Shown: positions 5,475 through 13,052, counted from the stretch's first letter. The stretch: 14,110 nucleotides of DNA from Methylomonas sp. (GCA_028688235.1 JAQTYP010000030.1:1-14110); one strand, 5' to 3'. A program made the numbers and translations. The notes: a model not told the origin generated them from the sequence alone.

Positions 5475-7613
5475 GTGAAAACTATGGTTTTGATATTGGC
5501 ATACGCCGCCGTGCTGCTGAGTCTGGCTTCCGGGTTGTCGGCATTGATGATGCATCAACGCCCGGCGCTGGAGGCCTTGGCTCAGGCTTATTCGAGGCTG
5601 TTCCCGGAACATCGATTCTTTCGGCGCCTGTCCACTCACTATCTGGAACAAAATCGTTATCCCTCGACCTTACGGCAAGGGGCGTTTGCGTTGCTGGGGA
5701 TGTCGGGTGTCCTTGCAATATCGGCCGGTTTGGCTGTCATGCTGACTCAGCAGGTGCTGACCGATCAGATCGGTCTGGGATTGCCCTGGTTGCCGTGGCA
5801 TATGCGTTTCGATGGTTTGTCGGGTTTTTTCTTCCTGATCATCGGCATAGCCGTGCTTACGGTCAGCCTTTATGGGCCGGGCTACGTCGAGGCTTTTAGC
5901 GAGGACAAACAACCTTTTGCGCCACTGGGTTTATTCACCGGCTTGTTTGTGGCCGGCATGCTGCTGGTTCTTTTGGCGGACGATGCCTTTTTCTTCATGA
6001 TCGCATGGGAAGCGATGTCGGTTGCCAGTTATTTTTTGGTGGCGTTTCAGCATGAAAATCCGGCAAACCGGCGAGCGGCATTCTTGTACTTGTTGATGGC
6101 CGAAGTCGGTGCCTTGTCCATAGTGCTGGGGTTCGGCGTGTTGGCCAGTTTCGCCGACGGGTTCACCTTCGATGCGTTGCGGCAGGCGCATTTATCCACG
6201 TCTTGGGCCAGTATCGCCTTTGCATTGGCGTTGCTGGGCTTTGGCATGAAAGCCGGCATCGTGCCTATACATGTTTGGTTGCCTGAGGCCCATCCCGTGG
6301 CGCCGTCCCATATCTCGGCGTTGATGAGCGGTGTGATGCTGAAAGTAGCGGTATACGGCTTGATCCGGTTTTGTTTCGATTTATTGGTCGAAGTGCATTG
6401 GCAATGGGGCGTGGTGTTGCTGATACTCGGCACGCTGTCGGCCTTGGGCGGCATTTTATATGCGCTGATGCAATCCAACTTGAAACGGCTATTGGCCTAT
6501 AGTTCCGTCGAAAACATAGGTGTCATCTTTCTGGTGTTAGGACTGGCTATGATATTCATGGCCAATGGTTACCCGCAATTGGCGGCACTGGGCCTTTTGG
6601 CGGCGTTGCTGCACGCCTTCAATCACGCCTTGTTCAAAAACCTGCTGTTTTTGGGGGCCGGCGTTGTGCAGCATCAAATCCATAGCCTGGATATCGACGA
6701 CATGGGTGGATTGATAAAGCGCATGCCGAAAACGAGCTTCCTGTTTTTGGTTGGCTGCATGAGCATATCCTCGTTGCCGCTGTTCAACGGTTTCGTCTCC
6801 GAATGGCTGGCGTTTCAAACCGCACTCCAGGTCTTCGTGCTGGATAACGGCGTGTTACGCAGTTTGATTCCTGTTGCCGCCGCCGCGTTGGCGCTGACCG
6901 CGGCTTTGGCTGCAGCCTGTTTCGTCAAGGTATACGGCCTGGTATTTCTGGGTTTGCCGCGTTCCCGCAACAGCGAAAAAGCGAAAGAAGTCGAGGATAA
7001 GGGCATGTTGTTGGCGCTGGAGATTCTAGCCGGCTTGTGTTTCTTGTTCGGTATTTTTCCGTCGTTGGTCATAGCTCTTTTAAACCCCATCGCCAGGCAA
7101 TTGCTGGGACAGGCCTTGCCAAACGCCGAGGCAACGAGCTGGCTATGGTTGGCGCCGGTGACGATGGATCAGGCCTCCTATGCGCCGATATTGGTGTTGA
7201 TCAGCGTATTGATGGCTGCGGGCATTGCTTTTCGGTACTTGCGCCGCAACCCGGAAACCAAGACCATGCGCCGCACCGAGGCATGGGATTGCGGTTTTGG
7301 GGGCTTGACGCCGCGCATGCAATATTCCAGCAGCGCGTTTACGATGCCGATCAGGCGCATTTTCGCCAAAGTCTGGTTGATAGACGAACAAATCAATAAA
7401 GACATGCGTGGCGCTTCGGAGCTCGATGTTGCCTCGATACATTATCATTTGCAGATTCAGGATCATTGTTGGCCCAGGTTGTATCAGCCTATCGTTCACG
7501 CCATCAATTCGCTAGCCAGACAGGTAGGTCGCATTCAAACCGGCAATATCCGGGTTTATTTGGGATATTCCTTCGTCACGTTGATCGTCATGCTATGGGT
7601 AGTCAGCCTATGA
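5475..7613 (+). CDS. hyfB: HyfB-like antiporter-type membrane subunit of Ehr complex
   Basis: A 712-residue polytopic inner-membrane protein of the NuoL/MrpA-like family, most like HyfB/HycC. Proton-channel residues are in place: E179 in 'IAWEAMSVASYFLVAF', K259 in 'GFGMKAGIVPIHVWLPEAHPVAP', K290 in 'SGVMLKVAVYG', H380/H384 in 'LLHAFNHALFKNLLFLGAG' (K388) and E443 in 'FNGFVSEW'. It is therefore predicted to move protons or sodium. The C-terminal part (about 585-690) is a soluble stretch with 'TEAWDCGFGG' (602-611), typical of HyfB-type subunits, then a last membrane helix. Residues 27-68 form an unusually long polar segment between the first two membrane helices. The start is uncertain: GTG at 5475 or ATG at 5484, with no clear ribosome-binding site. 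It is the first gene of the operon; its stop overlaps hyfC by ATGA. Confidence 0.9.
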   Translation: MKTMVLILAYAAVLLSLASGLSALMMHQRPALEALAQAYSRLFPEHRFFRRLSTHYLEQNRYPSTLRQGAFALLGMSGVLAISAGLAVMLTQQVLTDQIGLGLPWLPWHMRFDGLSGFFFLIIGIAVLTVSLYGPGYVEAFSEDKQPFAPLGLFTGLFVAGMLLVLLADDAFFFMIAWEAMSVASYFLVAFQHENPANRRAAFLYLLMAEVGALSIVLGFGVLASFADGFTFDALRQAHLSTSWASIAFALALLGFGMKAGIVPIHVWLPEAHPVAPSHISALMSGVMLKVAVYGLIRFCFDLLVEVHWQWGVVLLILGTLSALGGILYALMQSNLKRLLAYSSVENIGVIFLVLGLAMIFMANGYPQLAALGLLAALLHAFNHALFKNLLFLGAGVVQHQIHSLDIDDMGGLIKRMPKTSFLFLVGCMSISSLPLFNGFVSEWLAFQTALQVFVLDNGVLRSLIPVAAAALALTAALAAACFVKVYGLVFLGLPRSRNSEKAKEVEDKGMLLALEILAGLCFLFGIFPSLVIALLNPIARQLLGQALPNAEATSWLWLAPVTMDQASYAPILVLISVLMAAGIAFRYLRRNPETKTMRRTEAWDCGFGGLTPRMQYSSSAFTMPIRRIFAKVWLIDEQINKDMRGASELDVASIHYHLQIQDHCWPRLYQPIVHAINSLARQVGRIQTGNIRVYLGYSFVTLIVMLWVVSL

Positions 7614-8554
7614 ACTGGTTAATCGCCGTTATCCAAACCATGCTGTTCGTCGCCTTGGCGCCTTTGTTGAGCGCCTGGTTGAAATGGTGCAAGTGCCTGC
7701 TGCAAAATCGCAAAGCGCCTTCGCTGCTGCAACCCTACAGAGATCTGATCAAATTAATTCGCAAACAGCCGGCCGTCGCGGAACAGGCATCGTGGATATT
7801 CACCCGGTCGCCCTACATCATTTTTTCGGCGATGGTATTGGCGGCGTCGGTCGTACCGCTGATTACGGTGGATTTACCGACTACCGCCAGTGCCGATGTG
7901 ATCGTCCTGGTGGGATTTTTCGCCTTTGCCCGGTTTTTTCTGGCCCTGGCCGGATTGGATGTCGGCACGGCCTTCGGCGGCATGGGTTCGTCGCGGGAAA
8001 TGACCATTTCCTCGTTGGCGGAACCGGCGATGCTGATGGCGGTTTTTACCTTGACGATGACCGCATCCACCACCAATCTGGCGCTGGCGATGGAGCATGT
8101 CTTGAACGAGGGCATGGTGCTCAGGCCTTCTTTCGTATTTGCGCTGTTTGCGTTGATTCTGGTTGCCATCGCCGAAACCGGCCGCATTCCGGTCGATAAT
8201 CCGGCTACGCATCTGGAACTGACGATGATACATGAGGCCATGATACTGGAATACAGCGGCCGCCATCTGGCCTTGATCGAATGGGCCAGCCAGTTGAAGT
8301 TGATGCTGTATGGGGTGTTGATCGCCAATATCTTTTTGCCGTGGGGCATTGCGCAAGCGCTGGGTGCAAAGGCGTTGGTTTATGGGCTGTTGGCTATCGC
8401 CTTAAAGTTGGCCGTGTTGTGCGCACTATTGGCTATCGCCGAAACCCTGGTGGCGAAAATGCGATTGTTCCGGGTGCAGGAATACCTCAGTTTCGCCTAT
8501 TTGCTGGGCTTGCTGGGCATGTTGAGCCACATCATTCTGGAGGCTTCGCGCTGA
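7610..8554 (+). CDS. hyfC: HyfC-like (NuoH-type) membrane subunit of Ehr complex
   Basis: A 314-residue protein with about eight membrane segments, homologous to NuoH/HycD/HyfC, the subunit that joins the peripheral redox arm to the ion-moving arm. Family signatures seen: 'CLLQNRKAPSLLQPYRDLIKL' near the N-terminus (residues 29-49), 'FGGMGSSREMTISSLAEP' (122-139), and 'AETGRIPVDNPATHLELTMIHEAM' (188-211), whose acidic residues (E189, D196, E203, E209) match the charged cytoplasmic loop of the family, followed by 'LEYSGRHLALIEWAS'. The ATG at 7610 is chosen because it sits in an ATGA overlap with hyfB. The frame is open further upstream to 7466, but that part translates to hydrophilic nonsense inside hyfB. 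Its partners are the membrane subunits on either side and the hydrophilic HyfG/HyfI pair. Confidence 0.92.
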   Translation: MNWLIAVIQTMLFVALAPLLSAWLKWCKCLLQNRKAPSLLQPYRDLIKLIRKQPAVAEQASWIFTRSPYIIFSAMVLAASVVPLITVDLPTTASADVIVLVGFFAFARFFLALAGLDVGTAFGGMGSSREMTISSLAEPAMLMAVFTLTMTASTTNLALAMEHVLNEGMVLRPSFVFALFALILVAIAETGRIPVDNPATHLELTMIHEAMILEYSGRHLALIEWASQLKLMLYGVLIANIFLPWGIAQALGAKALVYGLLAIALKLAVLCALLAIAETLVAKMRLFRVQEYLSFAYLLGLLGMLSHIILEASR

Positions 8555-9231
8555 TGAATATCGAGCAACAGGATTTTTATACCCAAGCCATCTTGTCGAT
8601 GGCGGCCTTGGTGGGGCTGACGTCGTTCTTGATGTTGGGGCAGGGGCGATTGTTGAGGTTGATATTCGTGTTCGCACTGCAGGGTTTGTTGCTGACGCTG
8701 ACCACGGCATTGGCTGCTTACAGCACGAACAATCACCACTTGTACATTTCCGCGTTTCTGACCTTGGTGCTGAAAGTGATGTTTATTCCGTGGATGTTGA
8801 GGCGGCAGGTGTTGGCCATGAACATGCACCGCGATGTCGAAGCCTTGAAAAACAACACCGCTTTGATGTTGACGGGAGCTAGCCTGATGGTATTCAGTTA
8901 TTACGTGTTGCATCCCATCGTACTGACTTCGTCGGCCATCATGCTGAATGCCTTGGCCGTCAGTTTGTCGGTGGTGTTGCTGGGAATGTTGTTGATGATT
9001 TCGCATCGGCAGGCCGTCGCGCATGTGGTGGGCTTCATGTCGATAGAAAACGGCCTGTTCTTTGCCGCTATCGTTGCCACCAAAGGCATGCCCATGGTAG
9101 TCGAACTCGGGGTAGCGTTCGACGTACTGGTGGCGGCGGTACTGTTCGGCATCTTTTTCTTTCATATTCGCGCCAGCATAGACTCGCTGGATGTGGACCG
9201 CATGAACCGTTTGCACGAGGTGGATCAATGA
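8554..9231 (+). CDS. hyfE: HyfE-like (NuoK-containing) membrane subunit of Ehr complex
   Basis: A 225-residue membrane protein with about seven hydrophobic segments. The first part (residues 12-80) includes 'YISAFLTLVLKVMFIPWMLRRQV', where K74 lies in a membrane segment. The second part (130-206) resembles NuoK/MrpC: 'HVVGFMSIENGLFFAAIV' with E165, then 'PMVVELGVAFDVLVAAVLFGIFFFHI' with E184 and D190. These buried acids are the kind used in the proton path of complex I. The ATG at 8554 overlaps the hyfC stop by one base (TGATG) and has a strong GGAGG ten bases upstream (8539-8543), which fixes the start despite an open frame running back to 8281. The length agrees with HyfE of group 4 hydrogenases. 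It ends in an ATGA overlap with hyfF. Confidence 0.9.
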   Translation: MNIEQQDFYTQAILSMAALVGLTSFLMLGQGRLLRLIFVFALQGLLLTLTTALAAYSTNNHHLYISAFLTLVLKVMFIPWMLRRQVLAMNMHRDVEALKNNTALMLTGASLMVFSYYVLHPIVLTSSAIMLNALAVSLSVVLLGMLLMISHRQAVAHVVGFMSIENGLFFAAIVATKGMPMVVELGVAFDVLVAAVLFGIFFFHIRASIDSLDVDRMNRLHEVDQ

Positions 9232-10691
9232 TAGCCGCTTATCTGGTTTTATTGATTCCGGCGATCGGCATCGTATTTTTCGCGTTAAACGGTCACACGC
9301 AGAACTGCGGTCGACTCAATACCCGCTTCAACGCGCTGACGCTGGCGGCGACGGTCTGGCTGGCGTTGAACGTGTTGAATAACGGCACGCTGTTGTCTGC
9401 CGGCAAGGCCTTGATCGTCGATTCCTTCAACGTTTATCTGATCGTACTGACTGCCTTCATTGGTCTGACGACGGCGATATTTTCCGGCCCTTACATGGAG
9501 CATGAAAAACAGCGGGGCAAACTGACTGAAAAGCGCCTGAAGGTGTATTACTCGATGTACCAAGGCTTCATGTTGGCGATGTATCTGGTGCTGGTTACCA
9601 ATAACATGGGTGTGATGTGGGTGGCGATGGAAGGGGCGACGCTGGCCACCGTGTTGTTGGTCAGCCTTTATCGCACGCCGGAAGCCATCGAGGCGGCCTG
9701 GAAATATTTCATTCTGTGCGGGGTCGGCATCGCTCAGGCTTTGTTCGGCACCATCTTGTTGTATTACGCGGCCGTGCAGATAGGCGACGCCGACTATGCC
9801 TTGTCGTGGTCGGTATTGCTCGATAACGCCGGCAAATTGAATCCGGAAATCCTGAAGATAGCCTTCGTATTCATGTTGATTGGTTACGGTACCAAGATAG
9901 GCTTGGTACCACTGCATAACTGGTTGCCCGATGCGCATTCCGAGGGCCCTACGCCGATGTCGGCGGTGTTGTCCGGCCTGTTGCTGAATGATGCCTTGTA
10001 TGCGGTGGTGCGCAGCAAGATGCTGGTCGATGGCGCCACTCAAAGCAACATCGCAGGCTTGTTGATGATGGTGTTCGGCATGCTGTCTTTTTTGGTCGCC
10101 GCTTTGTTCTTGCATCGGCAAAAAGACATCAAGCGTTTATTCAGCTATTCATCTATCGAGCATATGGGGGTCATGACTTTTGCCTTCGGTATCGGCGGGC
10201 CTTTGGCAACCTTCGCCGCTTTGCTGCATATGACGGCGCACTCGTTGACCAAATCCGCGATTTTCGTCACGGTAGGCCATGCCGCGCAGTTGGCCGGCAC
10301 CCAGAGCATGGAACACATACGCGGCCTAATCAAGACTCAGCCCAAGATAGGCTGGGGACTTTTGCTGGGGACCGTTGCGATTGCCGGTTTTCCGCCTTTC
10401 GGCGTCTTCACCAGCGAATTTCTGGTGTTGGTTGCCACCATGCACAGTTATCCCTGGTTGGCGCCTTTGTTATTGTTGGGCATAGGCATAGCCTTCGCCG
10501 GGCTTTTCCGGCATATTCAACCCATCGTTTATGGCGAGCAACCCGAAGGGCAATTGCCGATCGAGGTTAATCTGTGGCCGGTCATGATACACCTGGCCCT
10601 GGTGTTGTGGTTGGGGTTGGCGATACCGGATTTTCTAGCCAACTGGTTCTCCAAGGCAACCTTGTTGATTTCCGGGAGCATGCCGTTATGA
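9228..10691 (+). CDS. hyfF: HyfF-like antiporter-type membrane subunit of Ehr complex
   Basis: A 487-residue polytopic protein of the NuoM/NuoN/MrpD family, closest in pattern to HyfF. E135 in 'WVAMEGATLATVLLV' and K223 in 'GYGTKIGLVPLHNWLPDAHSEGPTP' form the expected Glu-Lys pair. 'LLHMTAHSLTKSAIFVTVG' (332-350) gives H334, H338 and K342, and E397 lies in 'VFTSEFLV'. The lysine that HyfB has after its second proline-rich helix is N254 here ('SGLLLNDALYAV'); as far as I recall this is usual for HyfF. It should form the second ion channel of the complex. A GAGG seven bases before the ATG at 9228 (within hyfE) and the ATGA overlap support the start. No third antiporter-like subunit (HyfD) is encoded, unlike E. 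coli hydrogenase 4. Confidence 0.9.
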   Translation: MIAAYLVLLIPAIGIVFFALNGHTQNCGRLNTRFNALTLAATVWLALNVLNNGTLLSAGKALIVDSFNVYLIVLTAFIGLTTAIFSGPYMEHEKQRGKLTEKRLKVYYSMYQGFMLAMYLVLVTNNMGVMWVAMEGATLATVLLVSLYRTPEAIEAAWKYFILCGVGIAQALFGTILLYYAAVQIGDADYALSWSVLLDNAGKLNPEILKIAFVFMLIGYGTKIGLVPLHNWLPDAHSEGPTPMSAVLSGLLLNDALYAVVRSKMLVDGATQSNIAGLLMMVFGMLSFLVAALFLHRQKDIKRLFSYSSIEHMGVMTFAFGIGGPLATFAALLHMTAHSLTKSAIFVTVGHAAQLAGTQSMEHIRGLIKTQPKIGWGLLLGTVAIAGFPPFGVFTSEFLVLVATMHSYPWLAPLLLLGIGIAFAGLFRHIQPIVYGEQPEGQLPIEVNLWPVMIHLALVLWLGLAIPDFLANWFSKATLLISGSMPL

Positions 10692-12271
10692 ACGATATGA
10701 ACTGGACTCTTTCCTTCGAACGGCTTTTGGCCGCTGCGGACGTCACCGTCGAAACGCTGCCGCCACCGTCGAACAATATCTTGCTGTGGCAATTTTCCGC
10801 AAGCGATTGGCAAAAACTGGCGGAACAGGCGAGGTCCTATGGTTTGCGCTGGTCAGCCGGCTGGGCCATACAGGAGGATAACGTTTTTTGGGTACATGCC
10901 TTGTTCGAAAAACAAGGTATTTATCTTTTGACGCGCTCGATCATCGATTACGCAAAGCCGGAACTACCCAGTCAATCTACGGTGTATCCCGCGGCCAATC
11001 GCTCCGAACGCCATACTCAGGATATGTTCGGCATCAAATTTACCGACCATCCGGACAATAGGCCATGGACCCGGCATAAGGCCTGGGATAGACATGATTA
11101 TCCCTTACGCAAGGATTTTGCCGTGCAAGGTCGTCCGGAAGTCATCACCCCGCCGGATACCGAGTATGCCTTCGTCAAATCGTACGGGGCCGGCACCTAC
11201 GAAATTCCGGTCGGGCCGGTGCATGCCGGCATCATAGAGCCGGGGCATTTTCGGTTTCAGGCCGTGGGTGAACTCATTCTGAATTTGGAAGAACGTTTGG
11301 GTTACGTGCATAAAGGCGTGGAGAAAATCGCCGAAGGCAGAAACCCTGAAGCGTTGGCCCGACTGGCCGGCAGAGTGTCGGGCGATACCACGGTCGGCCA
11401 TTGTTGGGCGGCCTGCATGGCCATGGAACGGGCGGCTAAGGTTGATATTCCGCCGCGCGCCGCCCTGATTCGCGGCATATTGGCCGAACGCGAGCGGATA
11501 GCCAATCATTTGGGCGATATCGGCGCGATCTGCAACGATGTGGCCTTCGTGTTCGGGCAAATGCAATTTACCCGTTTGCGCGAGAACTGGCTACGGACTC
11601 AGGCCGGAATATTCGGCCACCGCTTGCTGATGGACTGCGTGATTCCGGGTGGCGTCAAGTCCGATATTTCGGCAGCCGATTGCGATGCCGTCAAACACGA
11701 CATCTCCCGGCTCAGAAAGGAATTGTCCGACATCATTACCGCGCTGGATTTGAATTCGTCGCTGGAAGACAGGTTGTATACCGCAGGCTACTTGTCCGAA
11801 GACATGGCGGCCGCCTATGGCACGGTCGGTTATGTCGGCCGGGCCAGCGGCCAGGACTTCGACGTGCGCCGCGACGCCGCCTATGCTCCTTACGACCGGG
11901 TCACGGTCAAGGTTGCCATGGAAACTCAGGGCGACATCGCTTCCCGTTTATGGATACGTTACAAGGAAATCATGGTCTCGATGAAGCTGATAGAGCGCTT
12001 CCTCGGTTTGCTCGAACCCGGCGACATCGTCGCCAACTGGCAAGTTCCCGAGGCAGGTAGCCTTGGCCTGGGCATAATCGACGGCTGGCGCGGCGAAATC
12101 GTCAGTTTCGTGCGTTTTGGCGCAGACAACCTCATAGACCGATTCTATCCGCGCGACCCCAGTCAGTTGAATTGGCCGGCTCTGGAAAAGCTGGTGTTGA
12201 ACAACATCGTGCCGGACTTTCCGGTTTGTAACAAATCCCTGAACGGCTCCTACTCGGGCAACGATTTATAG
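10688..12271 (+). CDS. hyfG: HyfG-like fused NuoC-NuoD large subunit lacking all NiFe ligands (Ehr large subunit)
   Basis: A 527-residue soluble protein. Residues 1-150 are a NuoC-like (30 kDa) domain with 'NRSERHTQDMFGIKFTDHPD' (104-123). Residues 155-527 are the NuoD/HycE-like large subunit with 'GPVHAGIIEPGHFRFQAVGE' (176-195) and 'LGYVHKGVEKIAEGR'. A true group 4 hydrogenase has RxCGxCxxxH and DPCxxC; here the first reads R-V-S-G-D-T-T-V-G-H (229-238, S231 and T234 replacing the cysteines) and the second D-P-S-Q-L-N (490-495, S492 and N495). No NiFe centre can form in the usual way, and there is no cleavable C-terminal tail; it ends 'SYSGNDL'. It is thus an Ehr subunit whose substrate site may resemble complex I. 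The ATG at 10688 is set by the ATGA overlap with hyfF and a GGGAG nine bases upstream. Confidence 0.93.
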   Translation: MNDMNWTLSFERLLAAADVTVETLPPPSNNILLWQFSASDWQKLAEQARSYGLRWSAGWAIQEDNVFWVHALFEKQGIYLLTRSIIDYAKPELPSQSTVYPAANRSERHTQDMFGIKFTDHPDNRPWTRHKAWDRHDYPLRKDFAVQGRPEVITPPDTEYAFVKSYGAGTYEIPVGPVHAGIIEPGHFRFQAVGELILNLEERLGYVHKGVEKIAEGRNPEALARLAGRVSGDTTVGHCWAACMAMERAAKVDIPPRAALIRGILAERERIANHLGDIGAICNDVAFVFGQMQFTRLRENWLRTQAGIFGHRLLMDCVIPGGVKSDISAADCDAVKHDISRLRKELSDIITALDLNSSLEDRLYTAGYLSEDMAAAYGTVGYVGRASGQDFDVRRDAAYAPYDRVTVKVAMETQGDIASRLWIRYKEIMVSMKLIERFLGLLEPGDIVANWQVPEAGSLGLGIIDGWRGEIVSFVRFGADNLIDRFYPRDPSQLNWPALEKLVLNNIVPDFPVCNKSLNGSYSGNDL

Positions 12272-12280
12272 GCGACAGCC

Positions 12281-12808
12281 ATGTTGAGACTATTCAAAAA
12301 AATCCTGACCACCGGCATCGTCACCGAAAACATCAAGCCCGTGTCCCGCACGGAGCAGGGTAGGGAAGACGAACTCGAGCGTATGGGCGTGGAAGTCAAA
12401 CGCCTTATCGACCGCAAATTTGCCGGCAGTATCGCGATACGCCAAGTGGATGCCGGTTCCTGCAACGGCTGTGAGCTGGAAATTCACGCCTTGAATAATC
12501 CTTATTACGACATCGAACGTTTCGGCATACATTTTGTAGCTTCGCCGCGACACGCCGACGTGTTGTTGGTAACGGGGCCCGTGTCACGCCACATGCAAGC
12601 GGCGCTGCTACGCACCTATCAAGCCACGCCCGATCCAAAATGGGTCGTCGCGGTGGGGGATTGCGCCGCCTGCGGCGGCGAATTCGGCGAGTCTTATGCC
12701 TGTTGCGGCGCGGTTTCCAACGTGATCCCCGTGGACGCGGTCATTTCCGGTTGTCCACCGACGCCGTTGGCGCTGATGAAGGGGGTGTTGGGGATGATAA
12801 AACGGTGA
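12281..12808 (+). CDS. hyfI: HyfI-like (NuoB-type) 4Fe-4S small subunit of Ehr complex
   Basis: A 175-residue soluble protein of the NuoB / hydrogenase small subunit family. The four ligands of one [4Fe-4S] cluster are present: C61 and C64 in 'DAGSCNGCELEIHALNNPYYD', C128 in 'AVGDCAACGG' and C158 in 'ISGCPPTPLAL'. The cluster of this type lies next to the active site of the large subunit, so electron transfer to or from HyfG remains possible. The N-terminal 15 residues (MLRLFKKILTTGIVT) form an amphipathic basic helix that resembles the start of HycF/HyfH ferredoxins; a charged linker (to about 45) follows. No ferredoxin gene lies next to it. It begins nine bases after the hyfG stop with only a weak AGG. 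It is the last gene of the operon. Confidence 0.93.
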   Translation: MLRLFKKILTTGIVTENIKPVSRTEQGREDELERMGVEVKRLIDRKFAGSIAIRQVDAGSCNGCELEIHALNNPYYDIERFGIHFVASPRHADVLLVTGPVSRHMQAALLRTYQATPDPKWVVAVGDCAACGGEFGESYACCGAVSNVIPVDAVISGCPPTPLALMKGVLGMIKR

Positions 12809-12836
12809 AACGTATCTGCAGATTGGCTATACCGTT
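12801..12836. repeat. Interrupted dyad across the hyfI stop codon
   Basis: The outer arms AACGGT (12801-12806) and ACCGTT (12831-12836) and an inner perfect ten-base palindrome ATCTGCAGAT (12814-12823) share exactly the same centre, with seven bases between on each side (two of the seven also pair). No T-run follows. It could be a 3'-end hairpin of the hyf-like transcript or a protein site just upstream of the next promoter. Confidence 0.45.
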
Positions 12837-12854
12837 AGATTTGCGGCATGGTGC

Positions 12855-12882
12855 TTGACAGAAAAATGTTACCGGTTATGAT
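12855..12882 (+). promoter_or_regulatory. Strong sigma-70-type promoter upstream of the deaminase gene
   Basis: TTGACA (12855-12860) matches the -35 consensus in full. After 16 bases, TATGAT (12877-12882) matches the -10 consensus in five of six positions. The bases after it (CGGTTGCGCCGC) are GC-rich like a discriminator of growth-rate-controlled promoters, which is only suggestive. Transcription should start near 12889 and run through a leader of about 165 bases to the gene at 13053. This separates the deaminase gene from the hyf-like operon. Confidence 0.7.
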
Positions 12883-12937
12883 CGGTTGCGCCGCAAAAAC
12901 TGGCCTATAAACCCTCATGCTTCGAAATCAGTAGCTC

Positions 12938-13027
12938 ATGGCTGTTATTTTAGAAAACGGAAGAATCCAGTCAGGCTTGAATGGCGTTATTCCCGTATTC
13001 GATTTTGCGATGTATGGACTCCATTAA
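12938..13027 (+). CDS. Possible 29-residue small ORF in the deaminase leader
   Basis: An ATG at 12938 opens a frame of 29 codons ending in TAA at 13025-13027, 25 bases before the deaminase start. The product would begin MAVILENGRI and end AMYGLH, with no cysteines, signal or motif I recognise. There is no good ribosome-binding site. It could be a leader peptide, a remnant of another gene, or chance. Reported because it lies in the transcribed leader of a strongly promoted gene. Confidence 0.2.
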   Translation: MAVILENGRIQSGLNGVIPVFDFAMYGLH

Positions 13028-13039
13028 TTTTCACTAGAT

Positions 13040-13044
13040 AGGAG
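13040..13044 (+). promoter_or_regulatory. Ribosome-binding site of the deaminase gene
   Basis: AGGAG lies eight bases before the ATG at 13053. An in-frame TAG stands at 13035-13037, so this ATG is the first possible start and the deaminase has no hidden N-terminal extension in this frame. Confidence 0.8.
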
Positions 13045-13052
13045 AAACCGAT

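Noticed and set aside
7466..7609. Upstream extension of hyfC (and similarly of hyfE from 8281 and hyfG from 10574)
   Set aside because: The extra residues lie inside the preceding gene in another frame and lack family character; the overlap starts (ATGA or TGATG), with ribosome-binding sites for hyfE and hyfG, are clearly better.
8497..10121. Long open frames on the minus strand opposite hyfE (8497-9228) and hyfF (9285-10121)
   Set aside because: Their products are His/Gln-rich low-complexity strings expected from the reverse complement of membrane-protein genes, with no motif or start signal.
5475..12808. Functional hydrogenase 4 / formate hydrogenlyase
   Set aside because: All NiFe ligand cysteines of the large subunit are replaced and the ferredoxin and formate dehydrogenase genes are absent; the overall layout alone would mislead.
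12910..12940. tRNA remnant near TTCGAAATC in the deaminase leader
   Set aside because: The T-loop-like string has no pairing T-stem, anticodon arm or acceptor stem around it.
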